Shown in pieces: positions 12,278-24,762 of a DNA stretch of 64,000 nucleotides. A program made the translations under genes and the position numbers. Location: contig NW_025407844.1 of NCBI RefSeq assembly GCF_003324165.1, positions 1-64,000 on the forward strand. The letters are read 5' to 3'. The notes beneath the pieces are model-generated. The model saw nothing but the letters and a program-made list of their open reading frames with translations, was not told the origin of the DNA and searched no databases. Within the stretch, counting starts at the first letter, position 1, and every line of letters begins with the position of its first letter. Origin of the DNA: Naegleria lovaniensis. Taxonomy: Eukaryota; Heterolobosea; Eutetramitea; Acrasida; Naegleriidae.

Positions 12278-13604
12278 TTACTTTCTCTTCTTGAACGCAT
12301 TTCCTGCCGATGAGGAAGAAGATGATCCTCTACAGAATGAAATTAACAAATCTTCCAAGACACTTGTTTTTCCTTTCAATTTACCATCAATGGTACTCTC
12401 AATATCTCTAAAATACTTCTTGGAAGTATCATAAATATCCTTCTTATTTTGTTCAGAATTGAGAAGATTAGTTTCTGCTGTTCTGATGACTTGTGTTGCT
12501 TCTTGAATCAAATTAAGAGTTTCTTTTGGATTAGAAGCATCAGAAGCTTTCAATAATTGACATTGCACACGTCTTGTAGCAATACGAATGACAAATTCAG
12601 GATGGAAAATGGATCTTCGATAGGCCTTGAACACTGTTGTTAATTGTTCCCAATAATCTTCAGCAGTTTTCAATGCATTCAAACAAGAATCATATCTTGA
12701 TTCTAACAATTCCTTTTCTCCCTTGTGGATATGATCGAAAATCAAATCAGTCAAGAATTCTGGTGGATCTTCCAAAGCAGGTTGAAGCAAATAATAACAC
12801 AGTGGAACAACACATCCGAAAAATCCAGCAAGGAATGTGACATAAATGACAAACGGTTTTCCAGGATTCATTAACATGTCAGGATATGTCTCGACATCAA
12901 AAAGTGACATGTCCACATAGTCTGGATCTCCATGTTCTTCATAATTTTTACGTTTCTTTGGATCCAATAAAATTTCTTGAGATTGTTTGAGTTGAAGGTA
13001 TTTGAGTCTGGCAGTGTCGGGATCGTCTTCCTTGTTTCGATCAGGGTGCCTTTAAAGTGTCAATCATGATTACAATCATGGTCCATTCATTCATCGGAAA
13101 ATGATTTGAAAGATTTGAAATCCAAGTATGTATCATTTGCGTTATTATTCAATTTTTCACATCATTCATATCATTCGTATCATTCATATCATTCATATCA
13201 TCAATTTAAAAAAAATAATATATTATTCAATATATATCATCCATGATGATTATTAGTGTTATTATTACACAACGTCATGATTCACACAATATATTCATGA
13301 AAACTTACAATGTTCTCGACAAGATACGGAATTGTCTTTTCACTTCCCGATCCGTACAATTTCGATCCAATCCCATAAATTCATAGGGATCGAATGAAAG
13401 TTTCTTTCCAGATCCACCACTACCATTTCCAGCAAATAAAACAATGAGTAACAATCCAATCACAACCAATGCTCCACAGAGAATTTTAACTTTTCTATAA
13501 AAGTCATCGGATTGCCAGAATTTTTGGAAAATAATGAATTGTATGCGATCGTATTGTTGGAGAAGGGGAAGGCCCAATGAGTATTTGAGAGAGGAGAGGA
13601 CCAT
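12278..13604 (-). CDS. Sec63-like membrane J-domain protein (ER translocon)
   Basis: Exons 13604-13309 and 13049-12278 give 355 residues. An N-terminal membrane helix (LCGALVVIGLLLIVLFAG) is followed by a J domain that starts at DPYEFMGLD. The HPD tripeptide, which activates Hsp70 partners, sits exactly after the 259-nt intron (LHPDRNKED). A second membrane helix (VIYVTFLAGFFGCVVPL) then leads into a helical C-terminal domain and a basic tail. J domain between membrane helices is the Sec63 plan, where BiP is recruited to the ER translocon. The protein is much shorter than yeast or animal Sec63, and most of the Brl/Sec63 region seems absent. The start ATG at 13604 is the one nearest the first helix. 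Confidence 0.75.
13161..13201. repeat. Tandem 9-bp microsatellite in the Sec63-like intron
   Basis: About four and a half copies of ATCATTCAT (one with CGT at the end) lie inside the 259-nt intron. This is simple-sequence slippage with no evident function. Confidence 0.8.
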
Positions 13605-13930
13605 CCTGAGGTTGTTGTTGTTGTTGTTGATTATTTTTTTGAAAAGTGTTTTTTTGTAATTTTTCAAAGTTCGTACAAAGACAAATGACAAGTGACTCAG
13701 TAAATGCTTTGACGTCATTGAATGTTTACATGCTGTGGCATTCATTATTGGAAAATCATTCAAAATGTAAAGACAAGTGCCAAATGTCATTAATTACCTC
13801 TTTCAATAAGAGAGGCTATATCATCACACATGAGTATTCTTCCACACAAATTCACACCATTAATTCCGAATCTCCCAAATGCCAAAAGTCAAATCTTTCC
13901 GATCAATTTTCGGCTAAAAAGTGAAAAACA

Positions 13931-16448
13931 ATGAAACGTCTCTCTCGGGTTGTGGTTATCCTTCTCACAACCACGATTCTTGGAATGATCAATTTATGGA
14001 GCGGTAATGGAATAACAACAACCACAAATTGGTTTTCTTCATCATCATTCAAATTCTCATCGTCATTGATCAAGCTGCCAAATGTCAACACTTCTTTCAC
14101 ACTCTCCCGAAATCATTTGGAAACCATTCATAATCATTCATCAAATCATTCATCTATTATTTACGATTCTGGTTACGATTTCAATCAAACAGAAGATCTC
14201 GTGAGTGATTCGATTTCATTTTGTTGTTCTGTCCTGTCAACACTCAGTGCGTTGATTGTTTTTGTCATGTTTTATATGGAACATTCATGGATTTTTAGTT
14301 TTGAAAACAAATCAAAGAAGATGAATTATTCCAAGACGTTGAAACAGGCGATTATGGAATTGGGTTGTTGTCAATGGTTTCCGAACAATCAAAATCTGTA
14401 TTTGGAAATTTCGAAAATGGAAAGAAGGAAGATTTTCATACAGAGAGCAAAAAGAAAATTTATTCGAAGAATGATGTTATCATTGCTGGTCTCGGATTTG
14501 ATTTGTTCTGTGAGTAGAATTTTGTTTATTGCATGGTGGTGGATTTGTTCGATGGGTGCTCCTGAGTCCATGTTTGAAAGAAAATTCACGACCGTTCAAC
14601 AAGGAAATGGAACTGCTGTGAATTCAACTTGGACCAATTTTTCAGTACATCATGTAGTCAATTACTACAATTCTCACAACTCTTTACTATGGAAACATTC
14701 ATTATTTCATATGAAGTCTCAAGTCGAGGAAAATTTTTTTCCAATTTCAGAGCCATTCTTAATGACACCCTCACTCGCTCATTCCAATCTGACACAACCA
14801 AACATTACCATATTAAGAGCTATTACGTCATGAAATCAGCTCCTCTCACCATTCACAAATTCTTTGTACATTTAATTTACGCCTTCACTCTGTCAACTGC
14901 CACTTGGTGCGTCATTGTGGCATTTGCCATTTTTGCAACCACTCGTCAATTTAAATGGCTCGAAGAAGACATTACCAAGAAGGTCGATCAATCCCTCGAC
15001 AATATCGCAAGCTTTAACAGTAATTATTCAGAAGATTCCAAAGCACAATTCGATAGCACAACAAATTCCTCAATTCATGCAATGGCTCTTTTAAGCTCAA
15101 CTCCAACAGCACGAGAATTACAAACCAAATCCATGACAATATCGATTCCTTCGCAAGCAAATTCACCAAAACAACGAAATGTTCTCAAAACATCGTACGG
15201 TCGATTAGGAAAATGAGTCGAAAGACATTTTTTGAAATTTGTTTTCATGTTGTGGCTTGGGGAATTGCTATTGTGACATTTGTCATGTTGTTTTTTTTTA
15301 GATTATTAGCATTCATTCGGATGTTAGTAAGGACTCTGAGATTCAGTATATTACTACATTGTATATCAGTTGGGCAATTTATTTTACGGGTGTAAGTTTT
15401 TGGTATTGAACTAGTTTTGGAGTTTACAATTTTGGAAATATTGAAAATATTTGAAAATAATTACTGACAGACCATTTGTCTCAATTTCACTATTTTAATT
15501 AGCATTTGGAGATATTTAGGTCACTACTTTAACAATTCACAGCTTCAAGTCATTCCCAAAAAGGAAACAAAAAGACGTCAAAAATATGTCATTGTGAAAA
15601 TGACACTTCTTCTCTTGCCATACATTTTATGTGGAATTTTTGAACTTGCTTATTGGTGTTACAGTGCTGCAAGTACTGTTCTAGATAAGGACGACGAAGG
15701 ATTTATTCTTGTTTTTTATAATTTTTTCTTTAACACCATTGTTCCATTGAAAGGATTCTTTTTTGGAGGTACGTATTGAGTGAAATCTCATCAATACTAT
15801 TTATCGAAAATTAATTTCTATTTTTTATTACTATTTGTTTTTCATTTTAATATTTGGAAATTTATTTTTCATATTTTCATATTTCCATATATATTTATTC
15901 CATTCTACCAATCAGTGGCCTTTTTATTTGGAGCTCCCAAAATTAGATCCTTTTTCTCCTACCTCTGTTGTTGTTGCTGTCATCAAGTCAAACGCGGTCG
16001 TTACGACTCTGGAATATCCACCAATTACGCACATCCACAATTGAACACTCAAACGTTATTGACAGAACAAGAACAAGAAGAAGCAATATCAACGACGAAT
16101 GATTATCCTTCTCAATCGCCCCAAATAGGTACATCTTCTCATTATTATTACCTTAATGATTCGTCGAGAAGGGTTGAAAATGACAAACGTCAAAATGGTT
16201 GGAAGGAGGATGAAATTAATTATGATGAAATTGCATTTGGACGATTGGACTCGAGAGCTGAAAGTGTAATTATTCATAATCCAATGAGTGGTAGCATGAA
16301 CCATGTAAGAATGAGACAAAAGACATGGCATGCTCAATCGTCACTGTCAAATGTCAACTCACCAAATACTTCTCCAACACCTCAACAACAAACACAAAAT
16401 GACGACCGAGTGGTCGACCAAGTTGAAAATCTAGAAAATCACCAATGA
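13931..16448 (+). CDS. Seven-transmembrane receptor-like protein
   Basis: A leader peptide and an Asn-rich extracellular segment precede seven hydrophobic helices. The final helix ends PLKGFFFGVAFLFGAPKIR, reminiscent of the last helix of cAMP-receptor or secretin-like GPCRs (P-L-x-G-F motif). A Ser/Gln-rich cytosolic tail follows. I place exons at 13931-15391, 15543-15768 and 15916-16448 (introns GTAAGT...CACAG and GTACGT...ATCAG), about 740 residues. The first exon is interrupted by one-base shifts at the A4T7 run near 14731-14740 and the A-run 15210-15213. A further break occurs near 15291-15301 (T9 then TAG) that could be an indel or a very short intron. No ligand is identifiable. Confidence 0.7.
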
Positions 16449-16656
16449 TCCAAAACAAAATCATCGACGACTATTTTCTTCATTTTCAAATAAGAATTCG
16501 AAAACATTTCGAACACAACAACCATTCATTCATCAATCCTATCACATTCTAAATCAAACAACTGTTACAACATTGTTTTCATAAAATGTATTTTTATTTA
16601 CAAAAATTGATGTCACTTTTTAAAGTCAACAACAATGACATTTTTCAACAACATTT

Positions 16657-17001
16657 TCACTTTTCAGATTCTGGTGGTGTATTATCAAAAGCATTCAACA
16701 CGGATTCAATCTTTGAATTTTGCTGCGTAGAATTTGCATGAACATTATTTCCTCCTAAAAATTCATCCATAAACGACATGGAAGAAGTCGTAATGTTGGA
16801 TCCAACTCCAGAATGTTGGATCGATGATTTCATAGTTCCAGAACTGGAGTTGGTTGAATCGCCTCCAAAGAAATCTCCTAATTGTTCACTCAGTTGATGA
16901 GAGTATTGATTAATATTGGGAGGAGGGTTGGAAGAGTTCGAAGAAGATGTATTTTGAGAGAATATATCGAATTGTTGTGCATTGTCTGTGGTTGGATTCA
17001 T
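16657..17001 (-). CDS. Small hypothetical protein, Ser/Asn-rich
   Basis: A 114-residue reading frame from ATG 17001 (MNPTTDNAQQFDIF). It is polar and low in complexity, but has repeated short acidic-aromatic patches: FDIFS, LGDFFGGD, MDEFLGG and LNAFDN. Such patches can be docking motifs, but I recognise no family. An upstream in-frame ATG at 17127 would add 42 residues. Coding status rests on composition and an uninterrupted frame. Confidence 0.5.
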   Translation of the reverse strand: MNPTTDNAQQFDIFSQNTSSSNSSNPPPNINQYSHQLSEQLGDFFGGDSTNSSSGTMKSSIQHSGVGSNITTSSMSFMDEFLGGNNVHANSTQQNSKIESVLNAFDNTPPESEK

Positions 17002-17493
17002 TTTTGAAATAATTCGGAATGATGAGAGTACAGTGGAAGGATGAAAGAGAATGATCGAGGAAGGAGAGAATGAGGTGTGTGGTTCAACGGATGAGCTTTT
17101 TTTAAAGAGTTTGAATGTGTTGATCAAGACACATCATACGTGTTAGTGAGGTTTTGCAACAGCTACTTTTTTAAAGACATTTGACAGAAAAATACCTTTT
17201 CAAAAAGTCTATTATGGGAAATGAAGGTTGTTTGATGTTTCCTTTCCTTCCTGCAAAATCAATGAGGTTGCAAACAGTATTGAATGTTTAACCAAATTAT
17301 TGTTTGTTTCTTCAAAGACCATACATTGGACATGATGACGAAAAGTCATGCAATTCATGGACTTTTCATTTGTCGATTCTTCAATCAATGGCAATACATT
17401 TAACAGGTTCATGAACGATAATCTAATAACGCCAGCAAGTACCTAAAAATCAAAACTGTATTAAATAATCGTGTATTTTCGAATACTCTCAGC
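17002..17493. other. Gap between small protein gene and succinyl-CoA ligase alpha
   Basis: No convincing gene. A short minus-strand frame (17212-17412) has no recognisable feature. The interval probably contains the promoter of the small leftward gene and the 3' region of the succinyl-CoA ligase gene. Confidence 0.4.
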
Positions 17494-19104
17494 TTACTTC
17501 TTCTTGGACCATTGTTCCATCACTTGTTTCATAGTTTCACCGAGACGAGCAGGAGATCTTGAAACAACAACTCCAGCCTCTTCCAAAGCCTTAATCTTTG
17601 ATGGAGCGTCACCCTTACCACCGCTAATCACAGCACCAGCGTGACCCATTCTACGTCCAGGTGGAGCAGTAACACCAGCAATGAAACCAACTACTGGCTT
17701 CTTAATTGGATGATTCTTCAAGAAGGCAGCAGCATCTTCCTCAGCTTGACCACCAATTTCACCAATCATGATAATACCCTCAGTCTCTGGATCATTCAAG
17801 AACAAGTCCAAAACTTGAATAAAGTTAGTACCATTGAATGGATCACCACCAATACCAACACAAGTAGATTGACCCAAATTGGCAGCAGTGGTCTGAGAAA
17901 CAGCTTCATAGGTCAAAGTACCTGAACGAGAGACGATACCAATCTTACCCTTTCTGTGAATGTAGCCAGGCATGATACCAATCTTGGATTCCTCAGGTTT
18001 AATGACACCAGGACAGTTTGGACCAACCAAACGAATGTGCATATCATTTCCGTATTCTGGAGCTCCTTCAACCAATTTACGATAGAGTGCGAGATCAGAT
18101 CCCTTTCCGAGAACAGCATTACCAATCTTACCAAAGGATGGCTTGTAAATTTCATCAAGAGTCTTTCCCTTGGCAACTTCAGCTTCGACTTGACGTGGAG
18201 GTCCATATTTACGGAACATTTCGAGATTCTTTTCGTTGAGTGCTTGTTTGACGACGAGCCTGTTGTTGTTGTTGTTGTTTGATGAGAATTATATGGGTGG
18301 GTGGACGTAATGGTGAGCAAGAAGAAGATGAAATAGATGCGAGCAACAGTGGGTCATAATGAAAATTATTGTTTCAAAGAAGTGTTGTTGTTGTTGTGAA
18401 GTTTCAAAATTCACAGGATGAAAATGATAACAGAGAAAGATGATTATTGCCCCAATCAATATTATTCGCGAATGAGGGATCCAAATGAATCATTGTGAAT
18501 GATGATGATCAAGAGTTGATGATTCCATGAGTCAATATCACCATCATGTCAATATAAATGTCCACATGATGATATCCATCACAAGAATCCAATAAAAATC
18601 AATTTTCAAAATCATCATCATTGATGCCAAATTAAATTTTCAATAATAATTTGTTCAATGGAAACGTATAGAAAACACTTACATATCATGTTGTGGAATA
18701 CCCTCAGTAATACAAACAATCAAAGGCATCTCAGCATCAATACTCTCCAAAATAGCTTGAGCAGCTCCTGATGGTGGAACATAGATAACGCTGGCACTTG
18801 CACCGACCTTCTCTCTAGCCTCTTTCACGCTAGCAAAGATTGGAAGTCCATCAATATTTGGGTGAGTAGTACCTCCTTTTTGTGGATGAACACCACCAAC
18901 CATCTTGGTACCGTATTCAATGGCTTGTTTGGTATGGAATGTTCCTTGTTTACCGGTAACTCCTTGGCAGATCACTCGGGTAGTCTTGTTGAGCAAGAGA
19001 GTTCTCTTTTGATTATTCACGAGTGCTTGATACACGGTTTGGTTCAAAACCTTGGAAGCAGACTTTTGAGAGGATGATGAGAAGAGAGATTTTGAGAGGA
19101 ACAT
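17494..19104 (-). CDS. SUCLG1: Succinyl-CoA ligase, alpha subunit, mitochondrial
   Basis: TCA-cycle enzyme that converts succinyl-CoA, phosphate and ADP/GDP to succinate, CoA and ATP/GTP in the mitochondrial matrix; it pairs with a beta subunit. Exons 19104-18683 and 18259-17494 (423-nt intron) encode about 395 residues. A Ser/Lys-rich presequence ([14 protein letters not shown]) fits mitochondrial import. Family motifs are [72 protein letters not shown] and the phosphohistidine loop [18 protein letters not shown]. It is longer than usual because about 60 extra residues sit between the IPQHDM segment and RLVGPNCPG. The frame is clean throughout. Confidence 0.95.
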
Positions 19105-19403
19105 TTTTTCGTGTGTGGCATGATGATGAAGAATCAAAAGAAGGATCATGATAATGACGACCAACTCTGTTTGTTGTCAAATAACATGGGTCTCAAATGA
19201 CTGATATCATACACGATATGATGCTCATGAGAAAACAATGATAATTCAATCTTTCATTCTTGTCATCTATGAAAAAATGTGTGATGGTGTGTCACGACAA
19301 CCTTGGAACAAATCACAGTTGAATATCACAAATTGTACGATTATTCCTTCTTGATTGCTTGGAAGTAGTCCAAATATTTATTGCAACCTCTTTCAACACA
19401 ATA

Positions 19404-22400
19404 CTATGGTCTACGCAATACGGACAATGTTCTCTCCCTTCTTCTTGGCTCAATTTTGTGAACAAGATGCACACGAACGGTTTTTTCCACTTCCAAGGCA
19501 CTGGGCCTCTTGTTTGGATTCTGATCCAACATGAGTTGCAAAATTGTTCGAACAGGCGTGCTGAGACAGCTACTACTCAGCGAGGACATGATTTCATTCC
19601 AATAGAGTGACGATCCTAAATTCACAACATTCCCATCTTCATCATGACTATTGGTTGAATTGTGACTCGAAGCAATGCCAGTGGATCCTATTGTAGCTTG
19701 ATTCGTGGTAGTGGAAAATTCCAACTTCTTTTTCAAATGTGATGAGTTGGATGGCGAACCAAAGTCTGACGAAAGCCCAACACCTGTTGTGGTTTTGTGA
19801 TGCTTTTTTGACCATGAACTCTTCTCAATAATACTCAAGACACTGGCTCCCAGAGCATAGATATCCACCTTTTCTGAGTAGTGTGAAGAATTTTCTTCAT
19901 CTAACATTTCGGGAGCTCTAAACCACAAACTACTTCTTTCATTGTTGGAGTCGTGACCATTAATTGTTGTCGCACTTGATTCCACAATATTGTTCAAATA
20001 ATTATTCTCCCTCACGTCAAGCAATCTATTCAAGGAATCATATTTGAAATGTGAGCAATTTTCAAAGTCACACAACACATAGCAAATGAAATTATTACTA
20101 GAGGTAGACTGTCCTCTACACTTGATATTATTGGGGTCACATTTCGATGAATAATGTTTCGCTGGTGAAGATACCTTAATGCACTTGCAACATCCAAGAT
20201 CAACATGAATATACTCGTTTCATCCCAAAGCAAATCGTCTGCAATTGGTTCCAACTTTTCAAATTCAACATAATTCTTATGAAGGGATAAAACGTGAGGC
20301 AAGTGCTTGGAGTAGTCGGATCGAGACAATAACAATTGAATAATGTACAATTCATTGGGTGAAACATGCTTCATGAGACTTGTAGATGTCACTGTGTAGA
20401 GAGGAGTGTTGTGTGAAGTCTCTTCATGAATTTGCAACACCTTTCGGCCACACAAAATGTTCACATTCACATTAGAGAAGGTATCTGATACAATGTGATG
20501 TTTCATGGAATTGGTCTGGTAGTGGATGGAGGCATTCGAAATGGCTAACGCATTACTTCGTTTCGAAGATTTTTTAGGGGCATATAGAAATACATGTCTC
20601 GAAAAAAGACTAATGAAAGAGAGGAGAGATTCCTCATCGAGAGGACAAAATTGTCGGTGATGAAGCTTGAAGTGAGTAAGAGTGCATTTTGGATCCTTCA
20701 TCAGAGTCACATCCTCGAGCTCAATATCGAGCGGCGAAAAGTTCTTCAATATAGGATCCTTGTCAAAACACGCCTCTAAAATGAAGAGGTGAATGGCTGT
20801 TCTTGAGGCAATTAAGCCACTCACTTTTTCATGGCATTCGAATTCGAGGAATTTTGAGAGTGAAATTGAGAGGAGCAGTCCAAATGATGCAGGTAGAAAC
20901 AATCCATTAAGCAATTCAATTTCCCAATTAATCACCTACCTTTGGATTTGTTTGCGATATCTTTGATGTCAAGCTTTGAATTTTCTAGATTCTCAATCAA
21001 ACTCGATTTCATGCACAACAGTAATTTGAACATATCAATATCATACTTTTCCCAGTCATCTTCAAAGTCATTCTCCCGTAACTCTGCAATTAGATACTTT
21101 TTGTCATATCGTTGAGCACAGCCATCTATTTGAATTGGAAACTGGTTACTCACATCTTCAATTTTGATTTCCATTGATACATTACTTTTACGAGTAAGGT
21201 ATTCAATCATTAATTCAAGTGTGAACAATTATTATAGATACCTACGTGGAGTATTTTGTGTCTGGAGCCATGGACAACAAATTATTGATCAAGGAATGAT
21301 ATGAAAGAGAAATGTCACCATCCGTAGAAGATTCATCGATGCAAGTGGTTACTAATTGCTTGATACTCGATAGAAGACCAAATGTGGTCAACTTCTTTGC
21401 ATTTGGAAGGTACAACTTGAGAGCATCCACAAGTGATGCCACATACATGGACCAATCTGCTGCAGAACCACTCTTTGGATTATCATTTTCATTCACTGCT
21501 TCATACGCCTGTTTCAGAGTATGGAAGAGCGAGTTATTGATCATGAGCTGACTATTTTCGGCGAGGGATATCCCAAGGGCCGAGCAGTAATTTGAAATTT
21601 CCTTATTTTTGAAAGATTTAAACTCGTGTGAATGATGATTGGTAGTAGTAGATTTGAATTTGTGCTGTTGATAATTATGATGATATTCCAACGCCACATA
21701 ATGTTGTGAAAGTTGCTTCATTAGAATTTCTAACTTGTCCGTATTTGTGAGATCTTCTCGTTCTTGAATATTTCGAATGAAATCCGAGAAAGTTGGTTCC
21801 TCTGCTGTTGGTAACTCTCCATGCTTTCTCACTCGAAATCGCTCAAGGGCAAGCAGTAATTCACTAGGAATGGATTTTTGTGTTTTTGAGACCGTAGTCA
21901 CGACAGCTGTAAATTCAGAACGTCCACGATTTTCTGAGTGTGCCAACGACGATCCCCTTTTCATGATTAATGTCTCGGCATCAAAAGGCGCTGTTATATT
22001 GAACGACTCAAAATCTTCATGATCCAAATTAAGAGTTCTTCCCTTAATCATGGTTGCTCTCGGGCTTTGACTGCGTTTATGATCTTTTGATGAAGGGCTA
22101 TTTCCGAGCATGGTAAACCGATCAAGAAATCCAAATTTCTTTGAGGTATGATGATGATGATGTTGCTCATACCATTGTTCCTCATTCTCTTCCCGTCTTG
22201 TTGCTGATGCTTCCGTATTGAGTATAAGAGTATTGGCCCGATTAACCTGAGGAGATCTTTCATGCTGTAATGGAGGCTCATCATCCTTACTACTACCACT
22301 ACGACCACGGCCACGACTTGATGAACGAATAGGTGTGGGTGATGATGATCTTGTCGGGTCTCGACCATTACCGTTATTATTATTATTATTGTTGTTATTG

Positions 22401-22468
22401 GTGTGGTTCATGTTTGAGGATTTATTACTACTACTACCAATAATCATGGTCTTCCATGCTGAAGGCAT
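19404..22468 (-). CDS. Large protein with C-terminal pseudokinase domain
   Basis: Exons 22468-21246 and 21184-19404 (61-nt intron) encode about 1,000 residues. The N-terminal third is Asn/Ser/Arg-rich (an Asn run, RSSSRGRGRSGSS) and probably disordered. A helical middle region of unknown type follows. The last 350 residues follow the kinase fold: ALRYLHQRNIIHRN at the catalytic loop, VLCDFENC at the DFG position, WFRAPEML, then EKVDIYALGASVL. Asn replaces the catalytic Asp of HRD, DFG is DFE, and no glycine-rich loop or VAIK lysine is evident. It is therefore probably a scaffold or regulator rather than a kinase. One-base frameshifts near 20936-20945 and 20139-20145 break the frame but keep the homology. 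Confidence 0.7.
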
Positions 22469-23112
22469 TTTTTTTAAGGCTAACGGTCATTTGTTCAACT
22501 GCGTGATGTCAGTTCTCAACAAGACTCTCATGATTCATCATTCACACCTTCCTCCATTTGAAACAACTTTGAAAATATCCACCGAATGGTTGTACATTGG
22601 TAACAATATTCAAGTCACAAGAATTTTTAAATTGAAAGCTAAAATTTAGCCAGGTGATGAAGTGACCACTTACCAAGATGTTTCTCAAAGAAATTTTGGT
22701 GCCTTTACTCGTCCATGGAATTCTCTCACAAGTTCTATTTGATGAAGTTGTGTTGCGTTATTCTCTCGACTCGAAAACAACACAGAAAATGTATTCATCA
22801 TTTCACCCTCAGCAAATTCGCGCCATTTTCCACAAAAAAAATAACGTTTCATCAAATTACAATCCGACATGTAGGATATGATTTCGCGTCCTTACACACC
22901 TCTTCCTGAATCCGACACCCTCATTATTCTTCCCCGTAGACTGAAACACTTTAAGTCGCTGGAATCACGTTACAAAAATAAGCTCTCACAACTATAATTT
23001 ACACAGATTCGTTCACGTTTCTTTTTGTAAAAGCGTAAGAACGATGATCGCTCTTATGTAGCCATCCTCAAGCTATTTCATGACGGCCAATCAAAAAAAA
23101 ATCTCAGCCAAC
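22469..23112. other. Intergenic region upstream of the B-box pair
   Basis: Short frames on both strands lack recognisable features. Nothing supports a gene here. The region separates a leftward and a rightward gene and should hold both promoters. Confidence 0.4.
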
Positions 23113-24468
23113 ATGAAACTACAAACATCTTCCATTCTCTTTTGTTCTGTCTGCGAACACGATGGATTTAATGACATTCCAGCTGAATTTTATTGCGAGA
23201 CTTGTCACCAATATCTTTGCCTCAAAGACAGCAGAATTCACAGAAAAGAATTACCACAACATTTGATGAGAAAGTTGAACGATGATCAAAAGTCACCAAT
23301 ACAAGCATCACCACAGTCGTGTCAATTACATCAATGTCCGATCAACACATTTTGCAAAACCTGTCGTCAGATTATCTGTTCTAGTTGTTCCGTCAGTCCT
23401 CTTCATAAATCACATGATTGTTATTTGTTGAGTGAAATTGATCAAGAAATGAGACAAGAAGTGCAGAAGGATATTGATAAACTGCAGGAATTGACAACGA
23501 ATTGGGAGTTGAAAAGTCATTCAGGTTATGCAAGCTTGGATCAGGAAATGGCTGAAATTGAAAAACAGAGACAAGTGTTGAAAAAAGAGATGGACACAGT
23601 ATTCGATGAGTTACACCAATCTTTGAGAAAGAGACATGAAACGTTGAATGAAGAATTGGATAAATTGTGTCAGAGAGAACTTGCATCATTTCAAAAATTA
23701 AAGAATTGAAACAACAAGCAGACCGTTCCTTGAAAGAATTTGACAATTTAGATCGAATGACAACATTTGAAATGATTCAAAGAAGACTAGCTCTCTTGAA
23801 ATTGTGCTCAAAGATCTCGAAAAATGATTTCAGAATTTAAATATAGATCAGTCACAGCGTTGCATGAATTGAAATTGATCGTTGATCAACAGGAAGTGAA
23901 CGAATTGAAAAAACGAATTGATCAACTTGGTAGAGTATATTCTTCTTCTCCATGCGATGAAATATCTCAAAATTTATCAAATCCCAATGAATGGTTGTAT
24001 GACCATTCTCAAGTATATCTCTCGAATGACAACAATGTTGTTCGTTTGGTTAAAAAAGCTGAGAATAATACGTATCCTCTTTCATTTAATAATACCAGAA
24101 TGGAAATTGGAATTTTTAAATGGAAAGTTAAAATATCAAAACTGGGATGGATTGGTGTTGGAGTGTCCACTGAAGAAATTGTATCCTCTCGTCAGTTTGG
24201 TGCCTTTGTCAATCCTTATAAATCTCACAAGTCCTATCTAATAAGCTACATTGGATACACTTATAGTATGGATTTGAACGAAAATCAAAAAGCGAATGGA
24301 TTTAAATTTACAACAGGTCATGAATTGGAATTGGAAATGAATTGCAACACACGACAATTAACCATTCGAAAGTTAGGAACTAATGAGTCGTTTACATTCA
24401 ACAATGTTGTGTTGCCAGTATATCCTTCGGTTGTGCTTCGTTTTCGGAATGACTCAGTGACATTTTAA
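23113..24468 (+). pseudogene. B-box/SPRY protein, copy 1, frameshifted
   Basis: Same family as the intact neighbour at 24763. It has an N-terminal Cys/His cluster (CSVC...CETCHQYLC), a B-box (CQLHQCPINTFCKTCR), a coiled coil and a C-terminal SPRY-like domain (GWIGVGVSTEE, ELELEMNCNTRQLTIRK). Aligned with that neighbour, this copy lacks single bases near 23673, 23780 and 23824, all within the coiled-coil region, so no single frame spans the gene. The second half is otherwise almost identical to copy 2. The ATG at 23113 matches the start context of copy 2; an ATG at 23080 is also in frame. The breaks could be assembly errors, but three in 150 bases is denser than elsewhere in the window. Confidence 0.65.
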
Positions 24469-24762
24469 AGCAGTTTACAAAGAAGTTGGAGTTCCAATAT
24501 TTCAATTTTTTTGTCATCTGAAATTACAATAGATTCAATTAAACACCACATCCTTGTATGTGAGAAGTACTTTTCATTTGCTGAAGGATAAAAATTCACG
24601 ATCTAGCCTGTTGGACTTAAGGCACTGCTTTTGTATCAAGAAAACCAAGTTATTGCAATGAAAACTGTTGACCACAATACCCTCAGGAAACATGCAAGAA
24701 TTCCGTTTACAAAATTACCTCACACGGAATGCGGTTAAATTCAAAAAAAAATCCACATCAAC

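Noticed and set aside
13608-13630. GTT-repeat coding for an Asn run upstream of the Sec63-like start
   Set aside because: Simple repeat just before the ATG; treated as 5' leader.
22335-22649. Leu-rich plus-strand frame
   Set aside because: Antisense of the Asn-run start of the pseudokinase gene.
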